From Bacillota bacterium (GTDB lineage Bacteria; Bacillota; Clostridia; Lachnospirales; Lachnospiraceae), in assembly GCA_023436225.1 (NCBI GenBank), contig JAEZKA010000093.1, positions 1 to 25,026 on the forward strand: a stretch of DNA of 25,026 nucleotides. The letters are read 5' to 3'. The number at the start of each line of letters is the position of its first letter. Position 1 is the first letter of the stretch. Positions 1-9,274 of this stretch are shown here, piece after piece. The notes under the pieces were generated by a model that saw only the letters and a program-made list of their open reading frames with translations, had not been told where the DNA came from and did no database searches. The translations under genes and the position numbers were made by a program.

Positions 1-1146
1 GTAGAAAAAGCATTTGCAGAAATGCATCCGGAGTACAACATTACATGGGATAATGTGTTCTATAACCAGGGTACTGATTATTTTCCTCAGCTGCAGACTG
101 CACTCGCAGGTGGAGACCAGCCAGAAATTCTGATGGGTAACCCCGGACTGTATCCGGATCTTGTAGAGCAGGGTTATGTATCAGATTTGACGAACAACGA
201 AGTGATAAAGGCGTTAAATCTTCCTTCAGGTGATCTGGGAGATGTTTCTTCTAATGGCAAGATTTACGGTTTTCCTATTGATTTCAAGACCTGGGGCGTT
301 TTCTATAATAAGAAGGTATTTAAGGAATTGGGAATTGCAGAGCCTACTACCTATACAGAACTTTTGAATATCTGTCAGAAAATCGAGGATGCCGGCTATG
401 ATGCCTGGGCACATGCCTTTGGAGATGCAGTATTCGGAGATATTGAAATGCGTAACTACGTCTGGACCAAGGCCTTGGACTCGGGATGCAACGATGTATA
501 TGAAAAGCTCATGAGTGGAGAAAAGAAGCTTACGGATTATGGATTCTTTACCGAGGGATTAAATCTTTGGGCAGAGAGATTAAAGTGGATGCGTGATGAT
601 GCGATGACCAATGATCAGAATGCTGCATTGGAAGTATTTACATCCGGTCAGGCAGCAATGATGTACTTTGGTTCTTGGGGAATCGGTGATCTTGAAGCCA
701 TGATCGAGGGAACCGACTTTGAGTATGGTTTTTTTGTAGAGCCTATTGATGATAAGGGTGGTGCAAGACTAAACGTACAGGTAGACCAGTGCTTCATGGT
801 TAATCCAAATGCAAATGATTACGATATAGCGCTTGAGTTTATGGAGTACTGGATTAAGGATGGCTCTTCCTCCTGGTCGGCAGTTTCGCTGATGCCGTTA
901 TTGAATGGCTCCGTATCTGATAATGCACCTGAAATAGTAAAAACACTTGCAAGTATCAAGGCGTCCGGAAATATCTCCCATTATGGTGATTTCACGAAAC
1001 CCTTTAACAGTCAATTCACAAAGGATTGGAGAACATACTTAACGGCTTATGCAGAGAGTTATTCCAACGGAACGAACAAATCAGCATTGGATATCCTGGC
1101 TGAAATGCAGGAAAAATTTGATCAGAATATTGCCGAGTCCAACTAA
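1..1146 (+). CDS. Sugar ABC transporter substrate-binding protein (C-terminal part)
   Basis: The reading frame is open from base 1, so the N-terminus with its signal peptide lies outside the window; 381 codons are visible. The protein looks like the extracellular solute-binding protein of a carbohydrate ABC importer (family 1 type). It has a typical periplasmic-binding fold pattern, with segments such as DFKTWGVFYNKKVFKELGI and a later region ending in a helix-rich tail (ILAEMQEKFDQNIAESN). It would be a membrane-anchored lipoprotein that delivers a sugar or oligosaccharide to the two permeases encoded directly downstream. The substrate cannot be read from the sequence. No ATPase gene is adjacent, as is common for Firmicute sugar importers that share an MsmK-type ATPase (family knowledge). 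The family assignment is strong; the ligand is unknown. Confidence 0.88.
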   Translation, partial: VEKAFAEMHPEYNITWDNVFYNQGTDYFPQLQTALAGGDQPEILMGNPGLYPDLVEQGYVSDLTNNEVIKALNLPSGDLGDVSSNGKIYGFPIDFKTWGVFYNKKVFKELGIAEPTTYTELLNICQKIEDAGYDAWAHAFGDAVFGDIEMRNYVWTKALDSGCNDVYEKLMSGEKKLTDYGFFTEGLNLWAERLKWMRDDAMTNDQNAALEVFTSGQAAMMYFGSWGIGDLEAMIEGTDFEYGFFVEPIDDKGGARLNVQVDQCFMVNPNANDYDIALEFMEYWIKDGSSSWSAVSLMPLLNGSVSDNAPEIVKTLASIKASGNISHYGDFTKPFNSQFTKDWRTYLTAYAESYSNGTNKSALDILAEMQEKFDQNIAESN

Positions 1147-1175
1147 TAAAAAAACTTTGACAGTAAAATGGTAAT

Positions 1176-1213
1176 CAAAAACTGCCCGTACGAAAGGGTA
1201 TGGGCAGTTTTTG
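1176..1213 (+). terminator. Hairpin between binding-protein and permease genes
   Basis: A perfect 12-bp stem (CAAAAACTGCCC at 1176-1187 and GGGCAGTTTTTG at 1202-1213) with a 14-nt loop lies between the binding-protein stop and the permease start. The T-run is inside the right arm. It probably acts as a partial terminator or 3' stabiliser, giving more binding protein than permease. Confidence 0.7.
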
Positions 1214-1232
1214 GTCTATGGGAGGAACTGTT

Positions 1233-2150
1233 ATGTCTGGAAAGGAACGAAACTCGTTAAGCATTGCATTTTCAAAGCAGACACAAAGATCTGGACTAAG
1301 TTCAAGAACATTTCGCATGCATTGCGGAAATCTTCTTTTTATGCTGCCTGGTTTTCTTCTGTTTGGTTATGTGGTTTTACTGCCTTTTATACAGGGAATT
1401 CCCTATTCATTTACAAATTGGAAGAGTGTGATTGGCGGAGAAAGAAACTTCAATGGCCTTAGCAATTATATAATTATGTTAAAAAACTCCTATTTTTTAA
1501 AAGCCTTTCTGAATACACTAGGATTTACAGCGGTATATGAAATAGGGGCAAACGTACTTGGTCTTCTTTTTGCATTATTACTTTGCCGTTCTTCTAAATT
1601 TGCAAATATCTGCCGGACAATGCTTTTTGTGCCCTTTACAACGGCTCTGACGAGTGCGGCAATTGTCTGGAGTTATGTATATACAGATGTTTATTCGGTT
1701 ATCTTTAACCTGGCCAGCCCCTTAGGGCAGTCCGGTCAGGTAGTAGTCGGTATGGCTGTGATCGCGATATGGCGAGATATGGGATATTGTATGCTGATTT
1801 ATATTGCGGGATTACAGTCGATTTCAGAGGATTATTATGAGGCTGCCAGGGTTTCCGGTGCAAGCCGGTTCCAGCAGTTTCGCTATATTACCCTGCCATT
1901 AATAGTACCGGCAATTACCTCCAATGTAACGCTGCTTTTAGCGTGGGGTCTCAGATGCTTTGACTATCCAATGGCTGTTGCAAGGAATATGGAAGCGGCG
2001 CAGACATCAGCGATGTTTGTATACGATTATATCTTTGGATACAGTAAAGCCGGTCTGGGTCAGGCCGCCGCGGTAATGCTGACGATTGTCCTCGTAGTTA
2101 TGACCCGTATTGTAACACATTTCTTCAGAAAATCGGAGGTGGAAGCATAA
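1233..2150 (+). CDS. Sugar ABC transporter permease (MalF/UgpA type)
   Basis: This is an inner-membrane permease subunit of a carbohydrate ABC importer, 305 aa. The start at 1233 is chosen because GGGAGGA sits just upstream; the in-frame ATG at 1200 lies inside the preceding hairpin and has no binding site. A first membrane span follows a basic N-terminus (about residues 35-55: FMLPGFLLFGYVVLLPF), with further hydrophobic segments spread through the protein. The cytoplasmic EAA loop that contacts the ATPase is visible as YEAARVSGASRFQQFRYITLPL in the third quarter. The stop overlaps the next start by one base (TAATG), which implies translational coupling with the second permease. Its partners are the binding protein upstream and a distant ATPase (inferred). 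Confidence 0.92.
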   Translation: MSGKERNSLSIAFSKQTQRSGLSSRTFRMHCGNLLFMLPGFLLFGYVVLLPFIQGIPYSFTNWKSVIGGERNFNGLSNYIIMLKNSYFLKAFLNTLGFTAVYEIGANVLGLLFALLLCRSSKFANICRTMLFVPFTTALTSAAIVWSYVYTDVYSVIFNLASPLGQSGQVVVGMAVIAIWRDMGYCMLIYIAGLQSISEDYYEAARVSGASRFQQFRYITLPLIVPAITSNVTLLLAWGLRCFDYPMAVARNMEAAQTSAMFVYDYIFGYSKAGLGQAAAVMLTIVLVVMTRIVTHFFRKSEVEA

Positions 2151-3022
2151 TGAAATTATCAGCGTTTACACCTCTGACAGCCGGCTCAGTACAGGGAAGA
2201 AGGCTGGCAGGAAGGATGACGAAGGGAATTATATGCCTTATTCTGGTAGCCATAGTATTAATCCCATTTTATATCAGCTTCATTTACTCTATCAAATTCA
2301 AAAATGAAGTTGCGCAAAACCGCCTGGTATGGCCTAAAAACCCTACCCTTGAGAATTATTTTCGCGTAATTACAGAAAATGAGCAATTCCTCATAGGACT
2401 GAAAAACAGTGTGTTGACTACGATACCGACTATATTGATTCTGATGGTAGTCTGTTCCATGGTAGCTTGGGTATTGGCCAGAAATAATACGAAATTTTAT
2501 AATGTAATGTATACCGTATTTACCATGGGAACACTAATCCCTTTCCAATGCATTATGCTTCCTCTTTATTTGAACATGTTTAATGCAAATCTGGTAAGTA
2601 CGAATTATGGCTTTGTAGTCGCAAGGTCAGGATTGCAGATATCAATCAGTGTTCTGGTAATCACAAGCTTTGTAAAGAATGTACCGCGGGAGTTGGAGGA
2701 AGCGGCATCCATCGATGGCTGCGGGAAATGGAAGACTTTCTGGGCGGTTATATTTCCCTTACTTAAGCCGATCAATGCAACTCAGTTGGTATTGAATACT
2801 GTATACGTATGGAATGATTACAATACGGCAGTAGTTCTGCTTCGAGATAAGAGCAGCCGGACCCTTCCATTGGCCCAGATTGTTTACTTCAATGAAAATA
2901 CGGCAGAACTAAATTTAGCTTTTGCATTCTTTGTAATGGCAATGCTTCCGATCTTGATTTTATATTTCTGCCTGCAAAAGTATGTAGTTAGCGGTATTAT
3001 GGCTGGAGCGGTTAAGGGATGA
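2150..3022 (+). CDS. Sugar ABC transporter permease (MalG/UgpE type)
   Basis: This is the second membrane subunit of the same carbohydrate importer, 290 aa, a normal length for MalG-type permeases. A first span lies at about residues 25-48 (IICLILVAIVLIPFYISFIY). It is followed by the usual outer loop with LVWPKNPTLENYFRVI, several more spans, and the EAA loop RELEEAASIDGCGKWKTFWA near residue 185. The C-terminus VVSGIMAGAVKG is typical of the family. The start overlaps the stop of the first permease, so the two are co-translated. A hairpin terminator follows 22 nt after the stop. No ATP-binding subunit follows; the next genes are the likely regulatory pair. Confidence 0.92.
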   Translation: MKLSAFTPLTAGSVQGRRLAGRMTKGIICLILVAIVLIPFYISFIYSIKFKNEVAQNRLVWPKNPTLENYFRVITENEQFLIGLKNSVLTTIPTILILMVVCSMVAWVLARNNTKFYNVMYTVFTMGTLIPFQCIMLPLYLNMFNANLVSTNYGFVVARSGLQISISVLVITSFVKNVPRELEEAASIDGCGKWKTFWAVIFPLLKPINATQLVLNTVYVWNDYNTAVVLLRDKSSRTLPLAQIVYFNENTAELNLAFAFFVMAMLPILILYFCLQKYVVSGIMAGAVKG

Positions 3023-3044
3023 GCACTTCGATAACAATATAGTA

Positions 3045-3087
3045 AAAGACCCAACCTGATTTGTAATACAAACCAGATTGGGTCTTT
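3045..3087 (+). terminator. Rho-independent terminator after the permease genes
   Basis: The stem AAAGACCCAA (3045-3054) pairs with TTGGGTCTTT (3078-3087). It continues after a single mismatch as CTG/CAG, and the loop can extend further as TTTGT/ACAAA. The hairpin separates the transporter genes from the regulator genes, which have their own promoter. Confidence 0.8.
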
Positions 3088-3125
3088 GCATCGTTTGTTA
3101 TATTCTAAGATCACATAATAGGGTT

Positions 3126-3152
3126 TTGGCAACAAATGATATGTGTTACAAT
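3126..3152 (+). promoter_or_regulatory. Candidate promoter for the two-component genes
   Basis: The extended -10 element TGT-TACAAT has its hexamer at 3147-3152. A weak -35 (TTGGCA at 3126-3131) lies upstream with a short 15-nt spacer. It is 39 nt before the response-regulator start and downstream of the terminator. Seen by eye only. Confidence 0.45.
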
Positions 3153-3191
3153 AAAAGTATAGTGAATCACCTGCTGGGGAGGTATTGGAGG

Positions 3192-4703
3192 ATGTATAAG
3201 GCACTAATTATTGATGATAATCCGATCACTGTGGAAGCGTTGCAAAGCACTGTTATGTGGCAGGAATTGGGGATTGCTATAGCGGGCTGTGCGTACGATG
3301 GTGTAGAAGGCGGTGAAATGGTACAGAAATTGCAGCCGGACATTATAATCACAGACATTAATATGCCGGAAATTGACGGTCTGTCAATGATTGAGCAGAG
3401 GCAGGAGGAGTTAAAGAATGCAAGGGTGATTTTCATCACCGGTTTTGATAAATTTCAATATGCTTCCCGTGCTATTAAATTGTCTGCGTTTGATTTTATT
3501 CTTAAGCCCATAGATAATGAGGAGTTGGTCAGCTCTCTGAGGCGGGCGGTGGAGAGCTTGGATCGAGAGAATGATATGGCACAGCAGAAGGAACGAATGG
3601 AGCTGGTGATACGTAGGACACAGTTTCTGACAACCCTGACAAGCGGTATCAAGGGGCATGATGACGGCACCTTCTGGAGATTTTTAGAGCGAAAGCCGGT
3701 AAGCTATTTCTTTATTGTAGCGGAAAATAAAACCGGATTATCAAGACCTTTGTTACAGAGACTGGATTATATGAAATTTCCTTCGGATACAGAAGTGATC
3801 AGTACCGTTGTGGATGGTGAACTGATTTTATTGTGCAGTCTGCAGAATGCAAAAGTTAGCTGGCGGGCTGTTGCGCGTTCTATTGCAGATACCATGACTA
3901 AAAATCTTATGGATGTTACGGTAGCGATAAGCGGAATTCATACTGCAATTGAGGATTTTCAAGTTGCCTATAAAGAGAGTAGGCAAACCCTTCTCTGGCA
4001 TAATATTTATGGCAGACATGCGGATGTTGAGTTTTATGGATCTCAAACCATTGATACTTCAAAACACAGCCGACTCATGGACCTGGAGCAGATCTGTACT
4101 AAGTTGGCTCTGAAGCCGGAGCTTGATTCTGATCGGATCTGGGATGCCATTTGGGAGAAGAGCAGTGGGCGTCTTAATATCATACGCCTGATGCTAATGT
4201 TCTTTTTCACGAAGGTAATGCAGGAAAAGATAGCTAGTTATCAGTGGGAGGAAACGCTGGATTTTACCGTCTATGGAATTACAAAATTAGATACTGTGGA
4301 AGAGGCAAAGAACTGGCTTCATTTTTTCATGGGAGAGCTTAAAAAGAAGCGTGCGCCTGTAAATTCTGCGCTGACAAGAAATGTATTGGAGTATGTGAGA
4401 AGTCATGCAATAGAGGGTTTGGTGCTGGAGAATGTTGCGGCACAGTTTTATGTTAGTCCGAATTATCTATCAACATTAATAAGGAAAGAGACCGGTATCA
4501 CCTATCGTCAACATGTAATCAATGCAAAAATTAATGTGGCCAAGCAACTTCTAGATGACACCAGGATGCGTGTAGAAGACATTGCCTATGCAATTGAGTA
4601 TGAGAATTATATCAGCTTTTACAATGTCTTTAAGAAAACGGAGGGCGTAAGTCCTACGGAATATCGCTTTAGGAACAGGAGAAATGAGGTGGTATCATGC
4701 TAA
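3192..4703 (+). CDS. Response regulator, YesN/AraC type
   Basis: A 503-aa two-component response regulator that likely controls the adjacent sugar transporter. The receiver domain covers residues 1-120, with the acidic pair IIDDN (D8, D9), phospho-acceptor D55 in IITDINMPEIDG, T83 and K105 in FILKPID. A middle linker region without a clear motif follows. The C-terminal 100 residues form an AraC-type double HTH (VLENVAAQFYVSPNYLSTLI and VEDIAYAIEYENYISFYNVF, ending with the GVSPTEYR motif). The start at 3192 follows GGAGG and matches the usual MYKALIIDD opening; an upstream in-frame ATG at 3078 lies within the terminator. The stop overlaps the kinase start by 7 nt, so the two are coupled. Confidence 0.93.
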   Translation: MYKALIIDDNPITVEALQSTVMWQELGIAIAGCAYDGVEGGEMVQKLQPDIIITDINMPEIDGLSMIEQRQEELKNARVIFITGFDKFQYASRAIKLSAFDFILKPIDNEELVSSLRRAVESLDRENDMAQQKERMELVIRRTQFLTTLTSGIKGHDDGTFWRFLERKPVSYFFIVAENKTGLSRPLLQRLDYMKFPSDTEVISTVVDGELILLCSLQNAKVSWRAVARSIADTMTKNLMDVTVAISGIHTAIEDFQVAYKESRQTLLWHNIYGRHADVEFYGSQTIDTSKHSRLMDLEQICTKLALKPELDSDRIWDAIWEKSSGRLNIIRLMLMFFFTKVMQEKIASYQWEETLDFTVYGITKLDTVEEAKNWLHFFMGELKKKRAPVNSALTRNVLEYVRSHAIEGLVLENVAAQFYVSPNYLSTLIRKETGITYRQHVINAKINVAKQLLDDTRMRVEDIAYAIEYENYISFYNVFKKTEGVSPTEYRFRNRRNEVVSC

Positions 4704-6505
4704 AGAAATGGAGAAATCTATCTTTTGCAACAAAGCTCATTTTTGTTTTTGGGATATCGGTTGCGTTGGTTATTATATTAATAACCTATACGCAAATAGA
4801 TATGTTTGTTACTATGTCTGAGGAGGAAAGTGTTAATAATCTGAATATGCTTACCGATCAAGTAGCTCTTAATTTCAGCGAAAACCAGGATACCATAGCA
4901 AAGACTGTTTATGCTCGAGCAACTACCTTCACCGTGCCTACTCTTATGCATGAATATAATCTAACCGATGGCGATAACAGAGTAGAACTTCAATACGCTC
5001 TGGCCCAGATGGTAACAAATTCAACAGATTATGATTATGTAATGATTGAAACAAAAAATGGTGAACGGCTTGATACAGGTTCAAAGTATAGTATTGATGT
5101 AGCTGATTTGAACATTCTTTATGATGATTGTGTTATGCTCTTGGAAAATTATGCAGACAACACCCATGGCTCTAACAATTGGTATCGCTGCAGTGGGGGT
5201 GAGGTATACATATTAAAGGATGTCTATGCAATCAGTCCATTACGTTATGTAGGACGTATGGTGGTTCACATGAGAAAGGAACCTTTTAAAATTAGTGATT
5301 ATTACTCCGATACCGGCTTTCTGTTTTTTGATAAGAATAATGAATATCTCACATCTGCAGGTATGGAAATACCGGAGGGTGTTGAGGATGCGGTAAAGAA
5401 TTACCTGGAGGAGGGCGTATTATACTCCAGCAATAATTGGTATGGCCAGGAGTATTTTCTTGCAAAGAAATCAAACGATGGCTGGACTATAGTTGGGATT
5501 TCTTCGATGAACAAATTCTATCAAATGAAGAATACGATCATCAGAAATGGAATCCTCTATGGAATATTTGCTTTATGTGTCGGAACAAGCCTGGTTATGT
5601 TACTCCTGGCTTCTTTTGTGAAGAAGCTGAGAATATTGAAAGAATCCATGAACGAAGTCGCTAAGGGAAATCTGGATTATCAGGTATCTGTACAGGGAGA
5701 GGATGATATTAGTCAGCTTTCCAATACCTTTAACTATATGACTAACCGAATATCCGAACTGTTAGCGGAGCTCATTGATAAGGAGAGGGCGAAGAAAGAT
5801 GTGGAATTTGAGATGCTGGAATACAATTATCGTTCTTTAGAGACGCAGATAAGACCACATTTTATTTATAATGCTCTTGAGAGCATCAATTCCATGGCAA
5901 AGATGAATAATAATACAAAAATAGTTGAGGCCCTGCAGAAAATCAGCAGATATTTTAGAAATATAAGTGTCAATACAACGAAGCAGTTTATCACAGCGGA
6001 ACAGGAATTCAATAGCTTACGGGATTATACTGAGATATATGGTTTTATTCATGGTAATAAGCTCGAGGTAACATATCTGGTCAAGGATAAAGCAAAGAAC
6101 GCTATGATACCTACTATGATTCTACAGCCAATCGTAGAGAATGCCTTACAGCATGGGATTAAGTCTAAGGGCGAGAAATCTGAGATTAGAATCCATGCTT
6201 ATGAGGAAGACAATAAATTAATTATTACGGTAAAAGATAATGGGGAAGGTTTGAGCAAGGAGGTGGAACAGATCTTTCGCGAAAACGGTTACATACCCTC
6301 CCGGGAACATGGCGGCATTGGAATTGCCAATGTAAGAGAACGTTTGGACCTGATTTATGGAGATGAAGCAGGTATGATCATCCAAAATAGGGAGGAGGGA
6401 GGACTTATAGTGAAGATAGTGCTCCCCTTCAATTATAATGAACCGGAGTTAGGAAAATCGGATGTTTTAGCAGAGCTCGATGAAGTGGAGGATTGGAGTA
6501 ATTAA
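4697..6505 (+). CDS. Sensor histidine kinase, YesM type
   Basis: A 602-aa membrane sensor kinase, partner of the response regulator it overlaps. The first span is at residues 12-32. An extracytoplasmic sensor region of about 240 residues follows. The second span is at about 284-306. A HAMP linker (about 307-360) leads to the LytS/YesM-type His_kinase domain with phospho-acceptor H388 in QIRPHFIYNALESI, then an HATPase domain with N482 (QPIVENALQHG), D514 in DNGEG and GGIGIANVRERL at 539-550. All catalytic motifs are present. The family usually senses sugars or the loaded binding protein of a nearby importer (general knowledge); the signal here is not known. Confidence 0.93.
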   Translation: MLKKWRNLSFATKLIFVFGISVALVIILITYTQIDMFVTMSEEESVNNLNMLTDQVALNFSENQDTIAKTVYARATTFTVPTLMHEYNLTDGDNRVELQYALAQMVTNSTDYDYVMIETKNGERLDTGSKYSIDVADLNILYDDCVMLLENYADNTHGSNNWYRCSGGEVYILKDVYAISPLRYVGRMVVHMRKEPFKISDYYSDTGFLFFDKNNEYLTSAGMEIPEGVEDAVKNYLEEGVLYSSNNWYGQEYFLAKKSNDGWTIVGISSMNKFYQMKNTIIRNGILYGIFALCVGTSLVMLLLASFVKKLRILKESMNEVAKGNLDYQVSVQGEDDISQLSNTFNYMTNRISELLAELIDKERAKKDVEFEMLEYNYRSLETQIRPHFIYNALESINSMAKMNNNTKIVEALQKISRYFRNISVNTTKQFITAEQEFNSLRDYTEIYGFIHGNKLEVTYLVKDKAKNAMIPTMILQPIVENALQHGIKSKGEKSEIRIHAYEEDNKLIITVKDNGEGLSKEVEQIFRENGYIPSREHGGIGIANVRERLDLIYGDEAGMIIQNREEGGLIVKIVLPFNYNEPELGKSDVLAELDEVEDWSN

Positions 6506-6534
6506 CGTTATAATAAAACTATGCATAAATGCAA

Positions 6535-6581
6535 AAGGATTGTTGCAAAATGTATTATACTACAATTTTGCAACAGTCCTT
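6535..6581. terminator. Bidirectional terminator between kinase gene and livF
   Basis: The arms 6535-6553 and 6562-6581 pair almost perfectly: AAGGA, one G-T wobble, then TGTTGCAAAA, then TGT with a small bulge. It lies between two converging genes and has A/T-rich tracts on both sides, so it probably ends transcripts from both directions. Confidence 0.75.
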
Positions 6582-6593
6582 AAAGGTCGGATC

Positions 6594-7319
6594 TTATTTA
6601 TGCTTTGATTTACCCAGATATGCAGCCTTAACGGATTCATCATTAAGAAGCTCTGTACCGGTTCCGGATAGGGAAATATTACCTGTCTCACAAACATAGC
6701 CATAGTGGGCGATTTTCAATGCAAGATTCGCATTCTGCTCCACCAGAAGGATGGTAACCCCTTCTTTATTTATAGTTTTAATGATATTCATGATATCATT
6801 TACGATAATCGGAGCCAAGCCTAGAGAGGGCTCATCCATCATAATGAGCTTTGGTTTACTCATCAGGGCACGCCCGACAGCCAACATCTGCTGCTCACCT
6901 CCGGATAGGGTACCTGCCATCTGCCAAGAGCGTTCCTTTAATCTGGGAAACAGCGTATATACCCATTCAATATCCTGATCAAGATTATCCTTGCGAAGGT
7001 AGCCGCCGATCTTGAGGTTCTCCAGTACGGTAAGGTTAGCAAATACACGGCGACCCTCAGGAACAAGTGTGATACCCTTTTCTACAATCAGATTAGTTGA
7101 TTTTCCGGTAATCTCCTCACCTTGATATACAATTTTACCACTCTCTGCTTTGACCAGTCCCGCGATGGTTCGAAGGATGGTACTCTTGCCAGCACCGTTT
7201 GCGCCGATCAGAGTTACGATCTCACCCTCGGGAACACTTAGGCTGATACCCTTAACTGCTCGGATACCGCCATAGGAGACATACAGATTATCTAAGGTTA
7301 ATATATTATTCTTCGCCAT
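6594..7319 (-). CDS. livF: Branched-chain amino acid ABC transporter ATPase LivF
   Basis: The second cytoplasmic ATPase of the LivJHMGF importer, 241 aa. Walker A is GANGAGKS (39-46), the signature LSGGEQQ (138-144) and Walker B LIMMDEP (158-164); the LivF-type stretch ITLVPEGRRVFANLTVLENL is present. The start is placed at 7319 (MAKNNIL), inside the end of livG with a 14-nt overlap and GGGGG upstream; an in-frame start 27 nt earlier would add nine residues not typical of the family. It is the last gene of the operon and ends just before a shared terminator. Confidence 0.95.
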   Translation of the reverse strand: MAKNNILTLDNLYVSYGGIRAVKGISLSVPEGEIVTLIGANGAGKSTILRTIAGLVKAESGKIVYQGEEITGKSTNLIVEKGITLVPEGRRVFANLTVLENLKIGGYLRKDNLDQDIEWVYTLFPRLKERSWQMAGTLSGGEQQMLAVGRALMSKPKLIMMDEPSLGLAPIIVNDIMNIIKTINKEGVTILLVEQNANLALKIAHYGYVCETGNISLSGTGTELLNDESVKAAYLGKSKHK

Positions 7320-8154
7320 CTTCCTGTACCCCCAAATAAGCTTCAATTACACGTTGGTTATTCTGTATCTCTTCAGGAGTTCCGGAAGCAATCAGCTTAC
7401 CGAAGTCCAGTACATAGATACGGTCGGAAATATCCATAACCAGGTCCATATGATGCTCTATCATAAATATTGTTAAGTTGAATTTCTTGCGAATGTCATA
7501 AATGAAAGCAGTTAATTCATCCGTTTCCTGCGGATTCATACCGGCTGCCGGCTCATCTAAAAGGAGTAACTCGGGATTTGTAGCCAAGGCACGAGCTATT
7601 TCTAGGTGTCGCTGCTGGCCATAGGGAAGGGAGTTCGCTACCTCATCCTTTACCTCAGTTAGCCCTAGAATATCAAGTAGCTTTAAGGTGTCCTCACGCA
7701 TCTCTTTTTCTTCCTTGAAGTTGAAGCCAAGCGTAGCCGAGAATATATTTGCCTTTTGTCGCATGTGCTTTGCTATCAGTACATTATCAAAAGCGGTCAG
7801 CTCCTTGAAGAGACGTATATTCTGGAAGGTTCTTGCCACACCGAGCTTTGTGATCTGGTCCGGAGTCTTTCTCATGGTGGTTGTATAACGACCTTTATTT
7901 TCTCCAGAATAGAGCTTCTTCATGTTACCCTTCGGGAAGTTACTAGTGATCATATTATCTTTAAAATAAACAGCTCCGTTCGTAGGAGCATATACACCTG
8001 TAATTACATTGAAGGCAGTCGTTTTACCTGCACCATTCGGTCCGATCAATGATACAATTTCATTCTGATTAACCTCTAAGGATAGATTGTCTACTGCTAC
8101 AACGCCGCCAAATTGCATTGTGATATCACTTAATTTCAGGACATTATTAGGCAT
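7306..8154 (-). CDS. livG: Branched-chain amino acid ABC transporter ATPase LivG
   Basis: The first ATPase of the Liv importer, 282 aa. Walker A is GPNGAGKT (38-45) and Walker B LLLLDEP (196-202). The signature is LPYGQQR (176-182), the normal LivG/BraF variant of LSGGQ. ARTFQNIRLFKELTAFDNV is a family hallmark. Residues about 70-100 form an insert compared with shorter LivG proteins (near 255 aa), common in Clostridia from memory. The ATG at 8154 is preferred: GGGAGG lies 8 nt upstream and a GTG at 8163 is too close to it. The start overlaps the livM stop by 8 nt, and the 3' end overlaps livF. Confidence 0.95.
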   Translation of the reverse strand: MPNNVLKLSDITMQFGGVVAVDNLSLEVNQNEIVSLIGPNGAGKTTAFNVITGVYAPTNGAVYFKDNMITSNFPKGNMKKLYSGENKGRYTTTMRKTPDQITKLGVARTFQNIRLFKELTAFDNVLIAKHMRQKANIFSATLGFNFKEEKEMREDTLKLLDILGLTEVKDEVANSLPYGQQRHLEIARALATNPELLLLDEPAAGMNPQETDELTAFIYDIRKKFNLTIFMIEHHMDLVMDISDRIYVLDFGKLIASGTPEEIQNNQRVIEAYLGVQEDGEE

Positions 8155-9265
8155 TCTTAGCACCTCCCTTTTTCGAAGAGAATAGCTTTTTCAACCTATG
8201 TTCCAGCCGATCCCAGGAGAATTCATTCTTTCCCATAATACCCTTCTGATAGAAGAGAACTACCACAAGTAAGATAATCGAGAAGATTACCATACGGAAG
8301 CCCGTGCGGAAGAATGGAATTTGAACTCCACCGATAGAAAGAGGATTATCAAAGAAGCGCAGCCACCATTCCTTACCTGCAGTAACAAGCAGAGCGGCAA
8401 GGACGCTACCGGTTACACTACCAATGCCACCGATAACAACAATCAGCAATATATCATAGGTTAAGGATACACTAAAGGTCTTTGAGTCGATGGAACGCAT
8501 GAACATTGCCAGCATACCACCACTGATGGCAGAGAAAAAGGATCCGATAATAAAGGACATCTGCTTATGCTTTGCGAGACTAATACCCATGGCTTCTGCT
8601 GCAATCTCATCCTCACGGATTGCTCGGAAGGCACGACCATAGGTACTTCGTAGCAAAAGAACCATCAACAGTACACATACTGCCATAATGACAAAGGTCT
8701 CGACGATGGAGTGGAAGCCGGGGATCTTCTTCAGTCCGTAGGAACCATTGGTGATTGTATCCATCTGCGGACTGGAGATAATCGCACGCATGATTTCAGA
8801 GAAACCAAGGGTTGCAATGGCAAGATAGTCGCTCTTCAACCGAAGAACCGGATAACCGATGACAGCGGCAAACAGTGCAGCTACCAAGCCACCGATAATT
8901 AAAGCAATATAAGGTAGCAGTGCCTGTGTAAATGCAGGACCTGCCTCCAGCCAATTCTTAAAGCTTAAAATTCCAGGAGAGATACCACTGATATAATATA
9001 CATCAGAGATATTATCCACAGGAATTAAGAAGATAGCAGTAACATATGCGCCAATCGCCATAAAGCCTGCCTGGCCTAAGGAGAAAAGACCTGTAAAGCC
9101 GGTTACCAAATTCATGGAGACCGCTACTACTGATAAAATGATACCTTTTTGTAAGACAGTATATGCCATACCATATTGGTGTTTGTTAGCCTCCAGGAAG
9201 AAAAGAAGGGCTAGTACGAGGACACCTAGGATGGCAGTATAAATAATTTTCTTTGACTTTTTCAT
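8147..9265 (-). CDS. livM: Branched-chain amino acid ABC transporter permease LivM
   Basis: The second membrane subunit of the Liv importer, 372 aa and strongly hydrophobic, with about ten spans. Family motifs are visible: SLGQAGFMAIGAYVTAI near residue 62, the loop GYPVLRLKSDYLAIATLGFSE, and GRAFRAIREDEIAAEAMGI, which corresponds to the ATPase-contacting loop. A basic tail (HRLKKLFSSKKGG) ends the protein. AGGAGG lies 5 nt before the ATG. The gene overlaps livG at its end and follows livH by 9 nt. All of this fits one co-transcribed set. Confidence 0.95.
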   Translation of the reverse strand: MKKSKKIIYTAILGVLVLALLFFLEANKHQYGMAYTVLQKGIILSVVAVSMNLVTGFTGLFSLGQAGFMAIGAYVTAIFLIPVDNISDVYYISGISPGILSFKNWLEAGPAFTQALLPYIALIIGGLVAALFAAVIGYPVLRLKSDYLAIATLGFSEIMRAIISSPQMDTITNGSYGLKKIPGFHSIVETFVIMAVCVLLMVLLLRSTYGRAFRAIREDEIAAEAMGISLAKHKQMSFIIGSFFSAISGGMLAMFMRSIDSKTFSVSLTYDILLIVVIGGIGSVTGSVLAALLVTAGKEWWLRFFDNPLSIGGVQIPFFRTGFRMVIFSIILLVVVLFYQKGIMGKNEFSWDRLEHRLKKLFSSKKGGAKNA

Positions 9266-9274
9266 ACGAGCCTC

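Noticed and set aside
3078..3191. Extended N-terminus of the response regulator
   Set aside because: It overlaps the preceding terminator and the candidate promoter; the receiver domain begins at 3192 with a GGAGG site.
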